This document shows positions 54,840 to 64,000 of a stretch of DNA of 64,000 bases, one piece after another (within the stretch, counting starts at the first letter, position 1; the number at the start of each line of letters is the position of its first letter). The notes below the pieces were generated by a model that was given only the letters and a program-made list of their open reading frames with translations, did no database searches and was not told the DNA's origin. The DNA is from Ryuthela nishihirai. Its lineage: Eukaryota; Arthropoda; Arachnida; Araneae; Heptathelidae. The DNA lies in NCBI GenBank assembly GCA_038380435.1, contig JAWZYU010000057.1, positions 124,001 to 188,000 of the forward strand, given 5' to 3'. The position numbers were made by a program, and so were the translations under genes.

Positions 54840-55367
54840 CCCTTTCAGGACCATAAGGTTTCTAAGAGTAAATATTAGTATGTAACTGTTTATTTTAGTT
54901 TGTTTAGACGTAAAATAAATAAAAATCATAAGAAAAATACACTACTATGTGTAGTTTTTTTGGAATTTTATGGGAAATATTTTTCCCAATAGACTATAAA
55001 GGTAACACAAATTATAGTTAGGCTTATTATGCAATGTCTTTTATTTATTGGTTTATTAGAACAAAATGTTAACTAAAATAATACAAAATTATGAAATAAA
55101 ATTACTATACAAAATGATGTGCTAATTATGATGTTCTGCGAAGCAATTTCTTTTGGTAGTGAGGCAAAGATGGACATTGCAGATAGTACATATATTATGC
55201 GTCCTGACAGTTCTGTTTTTGTTTTCTAAACGTTCCCGTTTACGTAATTGCGTTCGGCATACGTTCTATTTTGACATTCTGTATAAAAAATGCAGATAAG
55301 GTTATAATTAAATACGACAATCACCAATTTTAAAATGGGAAAAATGTCTCCCTTAGTCGTGAAAGGG
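54840..55367. mobile_element. Non-autonomous piggyBac-like element (MITE), 528 bp
   Basis: TTAA at 54,836-54,839 and 55,368-55,371 flanks inverted ends CCCTTTCAGGACCATAAGG and CCCTTTCACGACTAAGGG. No transposase lies inside. The ends resemble but are not identical to those of the element at 51,139, so they are probably related subfamilies. Confidence 0.7.
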
Positions 55368-55619
55368 TTAACGTCGTATGCGACGGAGGGACGTCTTGCA
55401 TAATCGCTTGGCGTTTGAATTTCTGAGGAATACTAAACACTGTACTGTTTACGATAGGGAGGAACTCGAAGAATTGGATAGAACGCTGTTTACCTGAGAT
55501 GAATGTTTCGTGTAGAAACATTATTTTTTTAATCCAAAACAAAACTTTTTAGTATGGGTGAAGTAAAGTTTTCCCGTTTGGTAAACGGTCTTTTTTTGGC
55601 TTCTTTGCGTTTGTTTAGC

Positions 55620-55722
55620 AGTGAACCCACGGCCAAACCCACGGCCTCTTGATCCGAACCCACGGCCGTTGATGATCCGAACCCACATCCGTTTAGCATC
55701 CGAACCCACGGCCTCTTGATGA
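55620..55722. repeat. Short tandem repeat, GAACCCACGGCC-based, 4-6 copies
   Basis: GATCCGAACCCACGGCC and variants recur at about 55,622, 55,636, 55,653, 55,674 and 55,702, with spacers such as TCTTGAT and GTTGAT. The minus strand reads as a Gly/Arg/Phe-rich frame (GRGFGSRGRGFGRGF), which is a consequence of the repeat. The flanks 55,372-55,619 and 55,723-56,002 show no gene. Confidence 0.6.
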
Positions 55723-56002
55723 CACGTCACAGCACGTGCATTTAATTAATACTTATCAGACGGGAAAAAAATCCTGCATTTATCTCTTAAAACAAAAAAC
55801 AAAAAACTGAATATTTCTTCCCCTACGGAAGTGAAACAACAAATCAAATTTTACTGTGAAAATAACACGTGTTCACCATCAAAATATTGAGCTTAATTGT
55901 GCAATTGCGCCCCCCCCCCCCCTCTCACCGCTCCCCTCCATCGATTTTGTTTTTCCAGAACAGAGCCTGGCTACACTTAAAATGATAAATTGAGTACTGT
56001 TG

Positions 56003-56403
56003 AAACATATTGACCTCAGTTGGAAGCGCGCCAGGACCGTGATCTGTAGTTCCCAGGTTCGAGTCCGAGCTGGGTCACCGTTGAGATTTATCTCCGCAAA
56101 ACTCACCGCCCTGCCCACGGTCAGTAGTGTACACCGATGGGCTTGGAAAGGCCGCCGTCCGTCGGGTGAGACGTTAAGCCGTGGCCCCGTGTGAGGGAGA
56201 GACATACCCTGTGCATGTTAAAGAACACGCTGGATGGCATTGACGGGAGGCTACCATCTGTCTCCCAACAGCTGTTCCATTGGGTCCCTCCCCCAACCTT
56301 CTCTGAGCCTTCGGGGTCCATGTGACCTGGCCATTTATCCCACGGTGTGCCAAAAAAATGCCGCTCAGAGGTAAAACAATCCAATCCAATGCTCAAACAT
56401 ATT
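56003..56403 (+). mobile_element. SINE family B, plus-strand copy with 9-bp target duplication
   Basis: AAACATATT at 56,003-56,011 and 56,395-56,403 flanks the insert. It is slightly truncated at the head (starts GAAGCGCGCCAGGACCGTG), has the B box GGTTCGAGTCCGAGCTGGG, and ends in the tail ACAATCCAATCCAAT, showing that the family tail is a CCAAT-type repeat and not poly-A. Confidence 0.88.
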
Positions 56404-56889
56404 AAGGAATAATATAACTAATACATCATTATTCTTGCGATCCCTATAATTTAACCTGATGGTGTCATTTCCTGCTTCACTACTGTATACGATGTGTGGG
56501 CATGTCAGTCATCAATCACGTTTCTACTAACTGCTAACGGAGCGGCTAACGTATTCACGATAACAAATGCACAGCATCGATGTATTATGAACAAGACTTC
56601 AATTTCAATATACTGAAAAGGAATCGCAAACGCGAAATGAGGATATTTTTTGGAGAATTAGATACAGAAATTCGTATATCCAATTAATTCCGTAAGAATT
56701 TTCTTAAGAAGTCCTTGATGAAATGGAAATAAGTATACTTGTAATAATTTATTTAAATTTTCTTTAAGTGGCATTATGAAGGAAAAGTAATCTTAATAAA
56801 AACAGAAATAAAAATTATGGATTTTATTTTTTTTTAACTCTGGTGGTGAATTGTTTAGGCTAATTTTTTTACCATCGCAAATAAAAATG
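56404..56889. other. No recognisable gene
   Basis: AT-rich spacer. ACAAGACTTCAATTTC near 56,592 is shared with ACAAGACTTCAATTTAC near 60,560, a short piece of another low-copy repeat. Confidence 0.3.
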
Positions 56890-57293
56890 AAGAAAAGTTG
56901 GGTTGTTTTACCTCTGAGAGGCATTTTTTTTGCACACCGTGGGCTAAATGGCCAGGTCACATGGACCCCGAAGGCTCAGAGTAGGTTGGGGGAGGAGACC
57001 CACTGGAAAAACTGTTGGGAGACAGATGGTAGCCTCCCGTCAAGGCCATCCAGCGTGTTCTTTAACGTGCACAGGGTATGGCTCTCCCGCACACGGGGCC
57101 ATGGCTTAACGTCCCATCCGACGGACGGCGGCCTATTCCAAGCCGATCGGTGTCCCCTACTGACCGTCGTCAGGGAATTTTACGGAGATAAATCTCAACG
57201 CTGACCCAGCTGTGACTCGAACCTGGGAACTACAGATTACGAGCCTGGCGCGCTACCGACTGAGCCACCCCCGCCCCCGCCCCATCAAGAAAA
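56890..57293 (-). mobile_element. SINE family B, full length, 7-bp target duplication
   Basis: AAGAAAA at 56,890-56,896 and 57,287-57,293 flanks the insert. The B box is mutated at one site (GTGACTCGAACC on the plus strand). The head ends in GCCCCCGCCCCGCCCC-like sequence, and the plus strand reads open for 117 codons through the body. Confidence 0.85.
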
Positions 57294-57955
57294 TTAAAAC
57301 AAGGAATTTAAGAAAGGATGAAATTGAACTATTAAATCATATTTACATTATTATTTAACATGGAATTTCCACTGCAGTATAACTGCTCCCATCTTTACTT
57401 TTGCAAATCTTTAAAAATAACTCTTCAAATGTGCATCCAATAGACAAAGATTTATGAATTTTAATTGCCTCTATTACCTATAATATCATTCTCAAAATAT
57501 ACATGGCCCCCGTACAGCACCCCCCTAAAATCCGGTCCTATTTTGGAAAAAATATGTATTAAGTTATAAAAGTACTCAATTTATCATTTTTAATATTTTG
57601 AACGAAATCTTTGTAAGGGTTGGTCCGTAAATTACCCAATTCTGTTATAGATGAATCCACCATTCCCCCTCTAGCTTCATCTTATGTAACAATACCTAAC
57701 ACATGATGGGAATTCACCCCTTCCTGTTTTTCCACAGAAACCTTTTATTATTGTTACGAATTTTTAATAGGAAATCTTGAGCGTGAGTTCCAAAGAATGT
57801 GAATCATCCAATGTGAACTGCTCCACCACCGAGTAGGAAGCCCTCGCTATAAAATTTTGCAATCAGCCATTTCAAAAACTATCTCTATGGTCGCCGATTC
57901 ACAGTCGCATTTGATCACTTCCCCTTGTCATAATTAATGACGTCTTAAAGACTTT
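57294..57955. other. No recognisable gene
   Basis: AT-rich DNA without ORFs of note between a SINE and a Gypsy fragment. Confidence 0.3.
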
Positions 57956-57957
57956 TC

Positions 57958-58480
57958 TAACAGATTAGAGAAGTGGAACATCACATTTCAGGATTATGAT
58001 ACCGATGTCGTTTATTACCCATGGGAACACAATATCCTCGCCGATACCCTGTCAGGAGACATACATGATAAGGACAAACACCCTCCCAGCCAATTAGGAG
58101 ACTGATCCCTGCTGAGGGAGATGCAGATGGAGGACCCTGCCCTCAGGGGGATTATAGATGCCTTGGAAGGTCAAAACACTCGCCTTGCCACGAACGCCCC
58201 TGACCCTCTCTACATGAAAGAGGGGGTTCTCTTGCTTTTGGACCAACAAAGCCCTGGCATTGACGTCATAGAGCAACTGGTGGTACTGCTCAGTCTAAGA
58301 GACCAAATTTCAAAATTGTGTCACGATAACCCTTGTTCAGGTCCTCTGGTTGGGGACAAAACACAACAGAGAGCTATATCCAATTAATGTTGGTCAGGAA
58401 TGTACTCCGACAATTGCAACTATGTACAGACATGCATTTGCTGTCTGCAAAGGCGCGGATATGAAAAAAACTCAAAGGGA
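57958..58480 (+). pseudogene. Gypsy pol fragment (RNase H end to integrase zinc domain)
   Basis: Translates to RLEKWNITFQDYDTDVVYYP, HNILADTLS, LRGIIDALEGQN, DPLYMKEGVLL, KLCHDNPCSG and YVQTCICCLQRRGYE. These follow the same order as 44,985-45,510 of the 40-kb Gypsy element but are clearly diverged, so it comes from a related family. A stop and at least two frameshifts are present. No LTR was found nearby. Confidence 0.8.
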
Positions 58481-58759
58481 AAAATTTTCTGACCCACCCC
58501 CCTTTATAGTGCACCGAACGAAGTTCAAAGAAGGACAAGGACACCTGCATACAATAGGCCAGCACATTGCAATAACGGAAGACCTAATTTTGAAAAATAT
58601 AGCACAACATATTACAGATAAATTTTGATAGCTATTTAGGTCTAAAAATCTGTTAATTAATTTTCAAATATTCTTAATTGTTTTAGTAAAAACTTATGAA
58701 CAAATAATTCTATTTTAATTGCTTTTAAAGAGATAGCTTTGGTTTAATTTTTAAACAAA

Positions 58760-58990
58760 TTATATCACTTGGTTAGCCGTCCCGTGGCCGAGTGGTTAGC
58801 ATGCTTGGCTGCTGATCTAAGGGACCTGGGTTCGAGCCCCGGATTAGGCATGGATGTGTGTGTCGTTTTTCTGCTGAGGTCCTGCCATCCTCTCAGATCT
58901 CCTACTCTGGCATATAAACTGACAGGCTCCTGTCAGACCTATGTAGCAAGCAGCTGCTTGAGGGGGTATTTATTTTATTTTTATTATATC
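58760..58990 (+). mobile_element. SINE family A, full length, with target duplication
   Basis: TTATATC at 58,760-58,766 and 58,984-58,990 flanks GCCGTCCCGTGGCCGAGTGG ... GGTTCGAGCCCCGGATTAGG ... GACAGGCTCCTGTCAG ... AGCAAGCAGCTGCTTGAGG and a (TATTT)n tail. It is the cleanest copy for the family's 3' palindromes. Confidence 0.9.
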
Positions 58991-59560
58991 CCTTGAATTT
59001 TAATGCATAATTAATATCTCTCCTTTCTTGCCTCCTTTTTCTCAAGGCTGTCCTGGCCTGGTCTATCAAGGTGGCTTTGACCGAACGCCTCAACCCCAGA
59101 ACAAACTGAGAATCGGAACCAGAAGACGACGACAGGATTTGGAACGTCGAGACACCTAGAATCACGTCATGGGCCATTTGGCCCGGAGCAGCGACTACAC
59201 TCCCATGAGCCACTGCCACCCCGCCAACTACAAATGCACCACTTCAATGACTGCACACACTCGTATTCATTACGTCACTGTGGCACAAATGGTAGAGTCA
59301 CTGTTCCCCTCATTGCCCCTCGCTTGTTACGAGGTCACCAAACACGCTGACTGCCTGCACCACCTCCACTGCCGTAGCGGCCACCGCCACATACACGAGA
59401 TTAATGCTGGTGTCGAGATTAACAGAGATACCTACATTTTAATAATTATATATTATTTATTATAATAAATATAACATTAAATTGTATTTATAATATATAA
59501 ATAAACAAATGTTAATGATTCAGAGAGGTATGAAATAGGTGTTAATAAAAAAATAATCCC
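58991..59560. other. GC-richer island, no recognised gene
   Basis: 59,040-59,425 is much richer in GC and His/Thr-type codons than its surroundings. A 98-codon ORF (59,169-59,465) has no family resemblance. It could be part of an LTR or 3' region of an unidentified retroelement. The end (59,425-59,560) is AT-only. Confidence 0.35.
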
Positions 59561-59708
59561 TCAAGCAACTCCTTGCCTCAGAGGTCTGACAGGAGCCTGT
59601 CAGTATAATAGAGGAGATCTGTGAGGAATTCGAGACCTCATCAGAAGGACAATGCAGACATCCATATACCTTACCCGGGGTTTGAACCTAGGTCCCTTTC
59701 ATCAATTG
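59561..59708 (-). mobile_element. SINE family A, diverged copy
   Basis: Plus strand: CAAGCAACTCCTTGCCTCAG, GACAGGAGCCTGTCAG, then a body with deletions and ACCCGGGGTTTGAACCTAGG (mutated B-box complement). The A box is missing. It abuts the LINE fragment downstream. Confidence 0.75.
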
Positions 59709-59711
59709 CTC

Positions 59712-60440
59712 TTTGCATGATTGTGCTTAATAGAATTAAGAATTTGGTTAATGGAGAATTGCGTGATGAGAAATCAAAATTAGTGGGGGATGTGTACATC
59801 AGATATTTTCACATAGGCAGATTCTTAAGAAATGTTTAAAGTTTCAGAAACTTTTGGTTACTAGTTTTGTTAATTTCAAAAAGACTTTTCACTCTGTTGA
59901 TCGCCTTAATTTGTGGTTGATTGTGCGATCGTATGGCATTCCGGAGAAGTTAGTTAACATAATGAAAGTTCTCTATAATAGCATTGAGTCGTGTGTGAGA
60001 GTTTGTAAGGCTTGTAGCAGTTCGTTTAGCATTGTTTCTGATGTTCGAAAATGGTGTATTTTTTTAACTCCTTTCTCTTTCCTTTGGATATTCATTATAT
60101 TATATGAATTTCACTGCACGGTAAATTTTTGCTCTGAAATGGTCCGGGGATCTGGAAATTTCTGATTTAGATTATGCTGATGATTTAGCACTTTTAGCAT
60201 TAGGTGGTTTGATTTTGTAAGTAATGATGAGGTTATGCAAAGCAGTCGGCAACCTCCTTTAAGCAGCATATTGTGCAGAGAGAGACTCCGTTGGTTTGGC
60301 CATTTTGCCCGTATGGATAATTGTAGATTAGCGAATAGGGTTATGAACAGTATGCCTAAAGGCCAAAGAAAGAGAGGGGAGACATAGGATGAGATGTGCG
60401 GACATGTCAAACAGGACCTTGTTAGAATTGGTCTACAATG
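59712..60440 (+). pseudogene. LINE reverse-transcriptase fragment, frameshifted
   Basis: Conserved RT blocks in order on the plus strand: LNRIKNLVNGELRDEKS (59,731), FVNFKKTFHSVDRLNLW with YGIPEKLVNIMKVLY (59,868-59,980), a VSDVRKW block near 60,037 (the usual Gly-Cys changed), and LDYADDLALLAL, the catalytic YADD, at 60,165-60,200. The C-terminal block CRERLRWFGHFARMDNCRLA follows near 60,270, then MPKGQRKRG. At least two frameshifts and a deletion after YADD disable it. It resembles the RTE-like/CFDP2-type RT proteins common in animals. Confidence 0.75.
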
Positions 60441-62775
60441 ACCAGGTGCAGCAGATGCAGCTCAGGACAGATGCGTTTGGCGAACAAAATTACGTAATAT
60501 GGTTTAAACTCCGTAACCCTTGGCTGAGAAGGATTTTCTTTCTATATATGTACTATGAACAAGACTTCAATTTACAATATAATGAAACGGAAGATGCACG
60601 TACAACAATGGAAAACGAGACTGTGTTACAACGTGTCACTTGAGGTACAGCACGGGGTGATAATTACGCCACTTACCAGTTCGAACAATGAAGTTGAAAT
60701 GAAAGAACATAAGACTATTTCTTCCCTGCTTGCCTGTGATTATATACCAGAAAGTTCAATGTCTAATAGTAGATCGTAGAATCTGTGTATAGAAGAAAGA
60801 GATTAATCGTAATCTGTGAGCGTTGGTAGTGAGAATATTTTGGAGATACTTTTTGTTTTTGTTATGTTCAGTGATCAGTTTTGGATGTTTAACTGATAAG
60901 AAAGTTTTTAGTTTCAAGTAAAATAGCAATTTATCTGTATCGCAGAAAAATGCTCTTTGCTTGAAGGAAAATCTGGCAATTATGGATATTGGGATCATTT
61001 TATACTAATTGATAGCATAGTGTTGTTTTGTGTGATTAGTGAAGAAATTGTTAATGATTTATGCAATTTGTTGCCTTAGTTAATAAATCAGTTCATTTAG
61101 TCTTATATAGAGTTTGTTTATTTATTTGGGATTCACGTTCCGTTGCCAAATATCCAAATAGAATAGAAAATCTTTAAAAATACTTTTATTCACATCTTGT
61201 ATTTTTTAATACGTGTATTATCAATTACATATACTATTACATGGCATGGAAAAATAATTCAGCTAAACTATTCGTGATGAGACTTCAATATTTTGTAAAA
61301 ACATATGAAATAAAAAAGAATAAAAATAATATTATCGATTGTTAATTTTGTGTTATTAAATTTGTTAGCTTTTGATAGCTAACAGCAACCACCAGTATAA
61401 AATTTAGTTAGATATATAGAAGTTTTATTGTTTCCGTTTAATCGAGGGAGTGTTCTGCAGATATCCGGGTTCCAGAATAATCTCTGCAGAAGCGGAGATT
61501 GAAATAATAAAATATAAAAGGTGTAATTGTGACTTTTCAATGAAATTGCCATTCAATGAAAAGTAAACTTCTAATAATCTAGTAGAATACGTTTTTCACT
61601 TACAAATTTCGACTATTATTCAACTGATGCATCTCTTCCTGCAAGTATTTCACAGTACACTTTCATATATATAATTATTATTCCCTCTTTCTATCATTCG
61701 ATGCACCAAAGTTGAAAAAGTCATCAGTACCATGCTTCGAAATTTTGAATGTTGCGCAAAACGATAACGTACGAACTGTTTACTGTGAGGGTGAAGTTGC
61801 CATTCAAAGAAAACAAATATTCTCATAATCGGTTAAAAATACATTTCAATTTATAGTTTGATTTGACGATGTGTAAACCGACTGGTTTAAAAAGTTATCC
61901 TGTTATTATAGTAAATAAAATAAAAATATCTAAAATAAAATTTATCATAAATATTCATGTTAACAATAAAGTTGTTTGGAACCTGAAATTTATAAGGTTT
62001 ATTTTTTCCATTATGTTTTTCGACCTAATCCATGACTCCAATTCTTTCATTATTAGGAACATTTGCTGCTAGAAATAAAAAATAATTATCAATAATTTTT
62101 ATATAAAGTTTCGTACGCCTTCTATTTTCCCTTCCTAAAGATCCACTTTCTACATTCCCACTTAGACTTCTTCCCCAACAACTGCAGCACGGTCAGTGAT
62201 GAGCATGGTGAACGTTTTCACCAGGACATTGCAACGATGGAGAAACGATACCAGGGAAACTCTTCCATTTCAATGTTGCCTGACTGCTGTTGGACGCTCG
62301 CCAAAAATGATCCTGAGCAGCTGTACAAGCGATGTCGGAAGTAGAAGCGGAGTTTTACCGATACATGTCATATGTACGCATTACTCTGTTATATAAGAAA
62401 CTACTGCTGATTTCTCAGAAGTCGCAGCCAATTTTGCATTTTCATTCTAAAATTTCTAAACTTAATTTTTATTTTTTTTTTAAACTTTCATTCTAAAAAA
62501 TTTTTCTTCCCGTACCTCGTGGCGGCAGCTCTCGTTTCATCCCTCCCTTCCATTCGCTCTCCGTTAATATTAATCCCTCTCTTAACTCTTTCCTCTCCTG
62601 ATGGCTCGCAACGCATCTTCATAACGGTTCCAAAACTTTGACAGTAAATGTCCAACAACCTCCGATATTGGGGTGATCGCTTTTTTAGTTTAAAGGAATA
62701 ATTCCTTACTCTCTCGAAGAGCGAAAAAGGAAATTTCATTTTTTTATAAGTTCAGAAAACTGCTTCTGTGGATAA
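60441..62775. other. No recognisable gene
   Basis: AT-rich DNA with short ORFs only. Two loosely similar segments (61,540-61,640 and 61,795-61,860, both with GTGAAATTGCCATTCAA-like text) hint at an old local duplication. Confidence 0.3.
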
Positions 62776-62778
62776 TTT

Positions 62779-63500
62779 CTACTGAAACTGAAGATAAAAA
62801 AAAATATTTAAAAAAATTCGAAATGATGAATATGGTCGTGAAGAATAGAGTTGCCAATCTTGATTAAAATCTTTATCGCTTGTATGAAATTTTGCTGTAA
62901 GAAACCTTTCATTAATGCACTCATATCCTATAAGAGCATCACTAGCGTGTCTGCTGAGAAGCAGACCCACGCCTTGGTGATGCTTATTGTCGTCCCTCCC
63001 TGAAAAGAGAAATTTAAGATTATTTTTAAGAATCTGAGCTTTATCTGTCCATCTGGTCTCTTGCAAGCCGAGAATATCTAAATTATAATGGTGGAATTCT
63101 TGTGTGAGGACATCAAGAGAAAAGCTCTGTGCAGAGTCCTCACATTCCAACTACCTATGGAGAGAAAATGGTTAGTGGGATGTTTAAAGAAACTATGTTT
63201 ATTGAGAGAGGGAATGCCGACAATATCAAACAGCCCCCTAATCGCAGACATGGGGCAAAGACCCGTTCCCCCACTACTAAAGGCTGAAGCCATCTACACT
63301 GGAAGACTTCCTCCAATGTAGAATTTGACGATGCCAATAGAAGCAAAGAGTTCAGGTGCCTGCGATGACCTCTGCTCAGTATTATCCACCAGCTGATAAA
63401 CATATTCTGCGAATCTATTCACTTGGGGCTGTCAACCCACAAACAAACAGAAAACACAGCGATCTGCAAATTCAGGAGCCATAATGAAGCCCAGAGCATT
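62779..63500 (-). pseudogene. LINE 5' end and endonuclease domain, frameshifted
   Basis: The minus strand starts with an ATG ORF at 63,293 and reads to LSIGSWNVRTLHRAF, the signature start of an AP-type LINE endonuclease. A frameshift near 63,130 moves it to a second frame with SLDVLTQEFHHYNLDILGLQ, ETRW, FSGRDDNKHHQGVGLLLS, ALIGYECINERFLTAKFH. The domain is cut off at 62,779 before the GD-N and SDH steps. 63,294-63,500 is the 5' untranslated part, also seen at 1-185. Together with the RT piece at 59.7 kb it may stem from the same family, but the orientation is opposite, so it is a separate insertion. Confidence 0.75.
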
Positions 63501-63539
63501 ATTCCAAACAGTAGCCTAAAACTCTTGTCGCAAAGACCC

Positions 63540-63690
63540 TTTAAGACTGAGTGAAGTTTAGGGGAAGGAACTCGGTGGACAGTTGGTAGAAGACAGATGT
63601 TAGCCACGCTTCAGGGCTATCCAGTGTATTCTTTATCGTGCACAGGGTATGGCTCTCCTACATATGGACTGACGGCTTAACCTCAGTCAA
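63540..63690 (-). mobile_element. SINE family B, internal fragment
   Basis: GGGGAAGGAACTCGGTGGAC, AGACAGATGTTAGCC, CAGGGCTATCCAGTGTATTC and CACAGGGTATGGCTCTCCT match the family body. Both ends are missing. Confidence 0.7.
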
Positions 63691-64000
63691 TCACTGATTA
63701 TCCTACGTATATATGAGACATTGCGTGTTAAATACCTACCTCTAGAAAGATTATTTAAAATATTATATTAGGTGCTTTTCGAAAAGTTTCTGTTCAGGAA
63801 GAAACAGAATGACTAGTTGCTAGAAGCGGATGACTCAAAATTGCTGCTTACAGCGCCAACTTTAACAGCCTGCAGGAATTCCCATTTTTCCACTAATTCT
63901 CAATGTGCCACTTGGGCTAGCTTTGAGATTTATCACAGCAAATCTCCTTGCCCTGCCTGTCGGATGTGTGTGTGTGTGTGGGGGGGGGGGGGGCTGAATC
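63691..64000. other. No gene; simple repeat at the window end
   Basis: GAGATTTATCACAGCAAATC near 63,928 and CCCTGCC recall the SINE B head on the plus strand in degraded form. A (GT)n tract followed by a G run lies at 63,966-63,992. Confidence 0.4.

Noticed and set aside
55521..55730. Gly/Arg-rich protein (GRGFGSRGRGFGRGF)
   Set aside because: It is the minus-strand translation of a short GAACCCACGGCC-type tandem repeat.
56851..57204. ORFs of 70-138 codons with LNGQVTWTPKAQRRLG-like peptides, present in most SINE B copies
   Set aside because: They are the antisense reading of the SINE B body. The frame differs in start and end between copies, and indels break it in others, so there is no sign of selection for protein.
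58773..58845. tRNA gene calls suggested by A and B boxes (also at 4,945, 6,030, 9,430, 50,570)
   Set aside because: No acceptor-stem pairing or normal anticodon arm could be traced, and each continues into the same SINE body and tail. They are SINE heads.

Overview
The window is AT-rich, repeat-dense eukaryotic nuclear DNA. I found no intact host gene with recognisable exons, no canonical tRNA or rRNA gene and no CRISPR array. The repertoire is LTR retrotransposons of the Ty3/Gypsy type, Tc1/mariner, PIF/Harbinger and piggyBac-like DNA elements, RTE-like and Jockey-like LINE fragments, and two abundant tRNA-derived SINE families. It points to a large arthropod genome. A chelicerate (spider-like) source is my guess from the general look of the SINEs and Gag proteins, not something the sequence proves.

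Layout. 0-12 kb holds fragments of an RTE-like LINE, several copies of unclassified interspersed repeats, and SINE insertions. 13.1-17.2 kb is the most remarkable object: a complete LTR element of 4,106 bp with LTRs identical by eye, a 4-bp target duplication, a tRNA-Leu primer site and a polypurine tract. Its single 963-codon ORF has no reverse transcriptase. It joins a coiled-coil Gag-like start, an unrecognised middle, a thymidine/pyrimidine-nucleoside phosphorylase, two degenerate C2H2 zinc fingers and the C-terminal tail of a Gypsy integrase. It looks like a young non-autonomous retrotransposon that captured a cellular metabolic gene. 18.3-19.5 kb is a minisatellite of about 115 bp per unit. 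22.7-24.3 kb, 31.1-32.7 kb and 34.5-35.7 kb hold decayed DNA transposons.

40.1-49.5 kb is a second Gypsy element (LTRs about 1% diverged). It has an intact gag, a textbook -1 frameshift heptamer (TTTAAAC) directly before the gag stop, and a pol with protease, reverse transcriptase, RNase H and integrase that is broken by two frameshifts. A GC-rich promoter-like block lies between pol and the 3' LTR. 49.5-50.9 kb is a second copy of the repeat at 3.2-4.9 kb. Each copy carries a SINE that the other lacks, so the pair gives matched filled and empty sites. 51-55.4 kb contains two TTAA-flanked piggyBac-like MITEs and a near-perfect hairpin. 56-64 kb carries more SINEs, a Gypsy pol fragment and LINE reverse-transcriptase and endonuclease remnants.

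How the parts relate. The RT-less 13-kb element must borrow enzymes from a full Gypsy element. The 40-kb element shows that such elements exist in this genome but is not shown to be the partner. The SINEs likewise depend on LINE enzymes.
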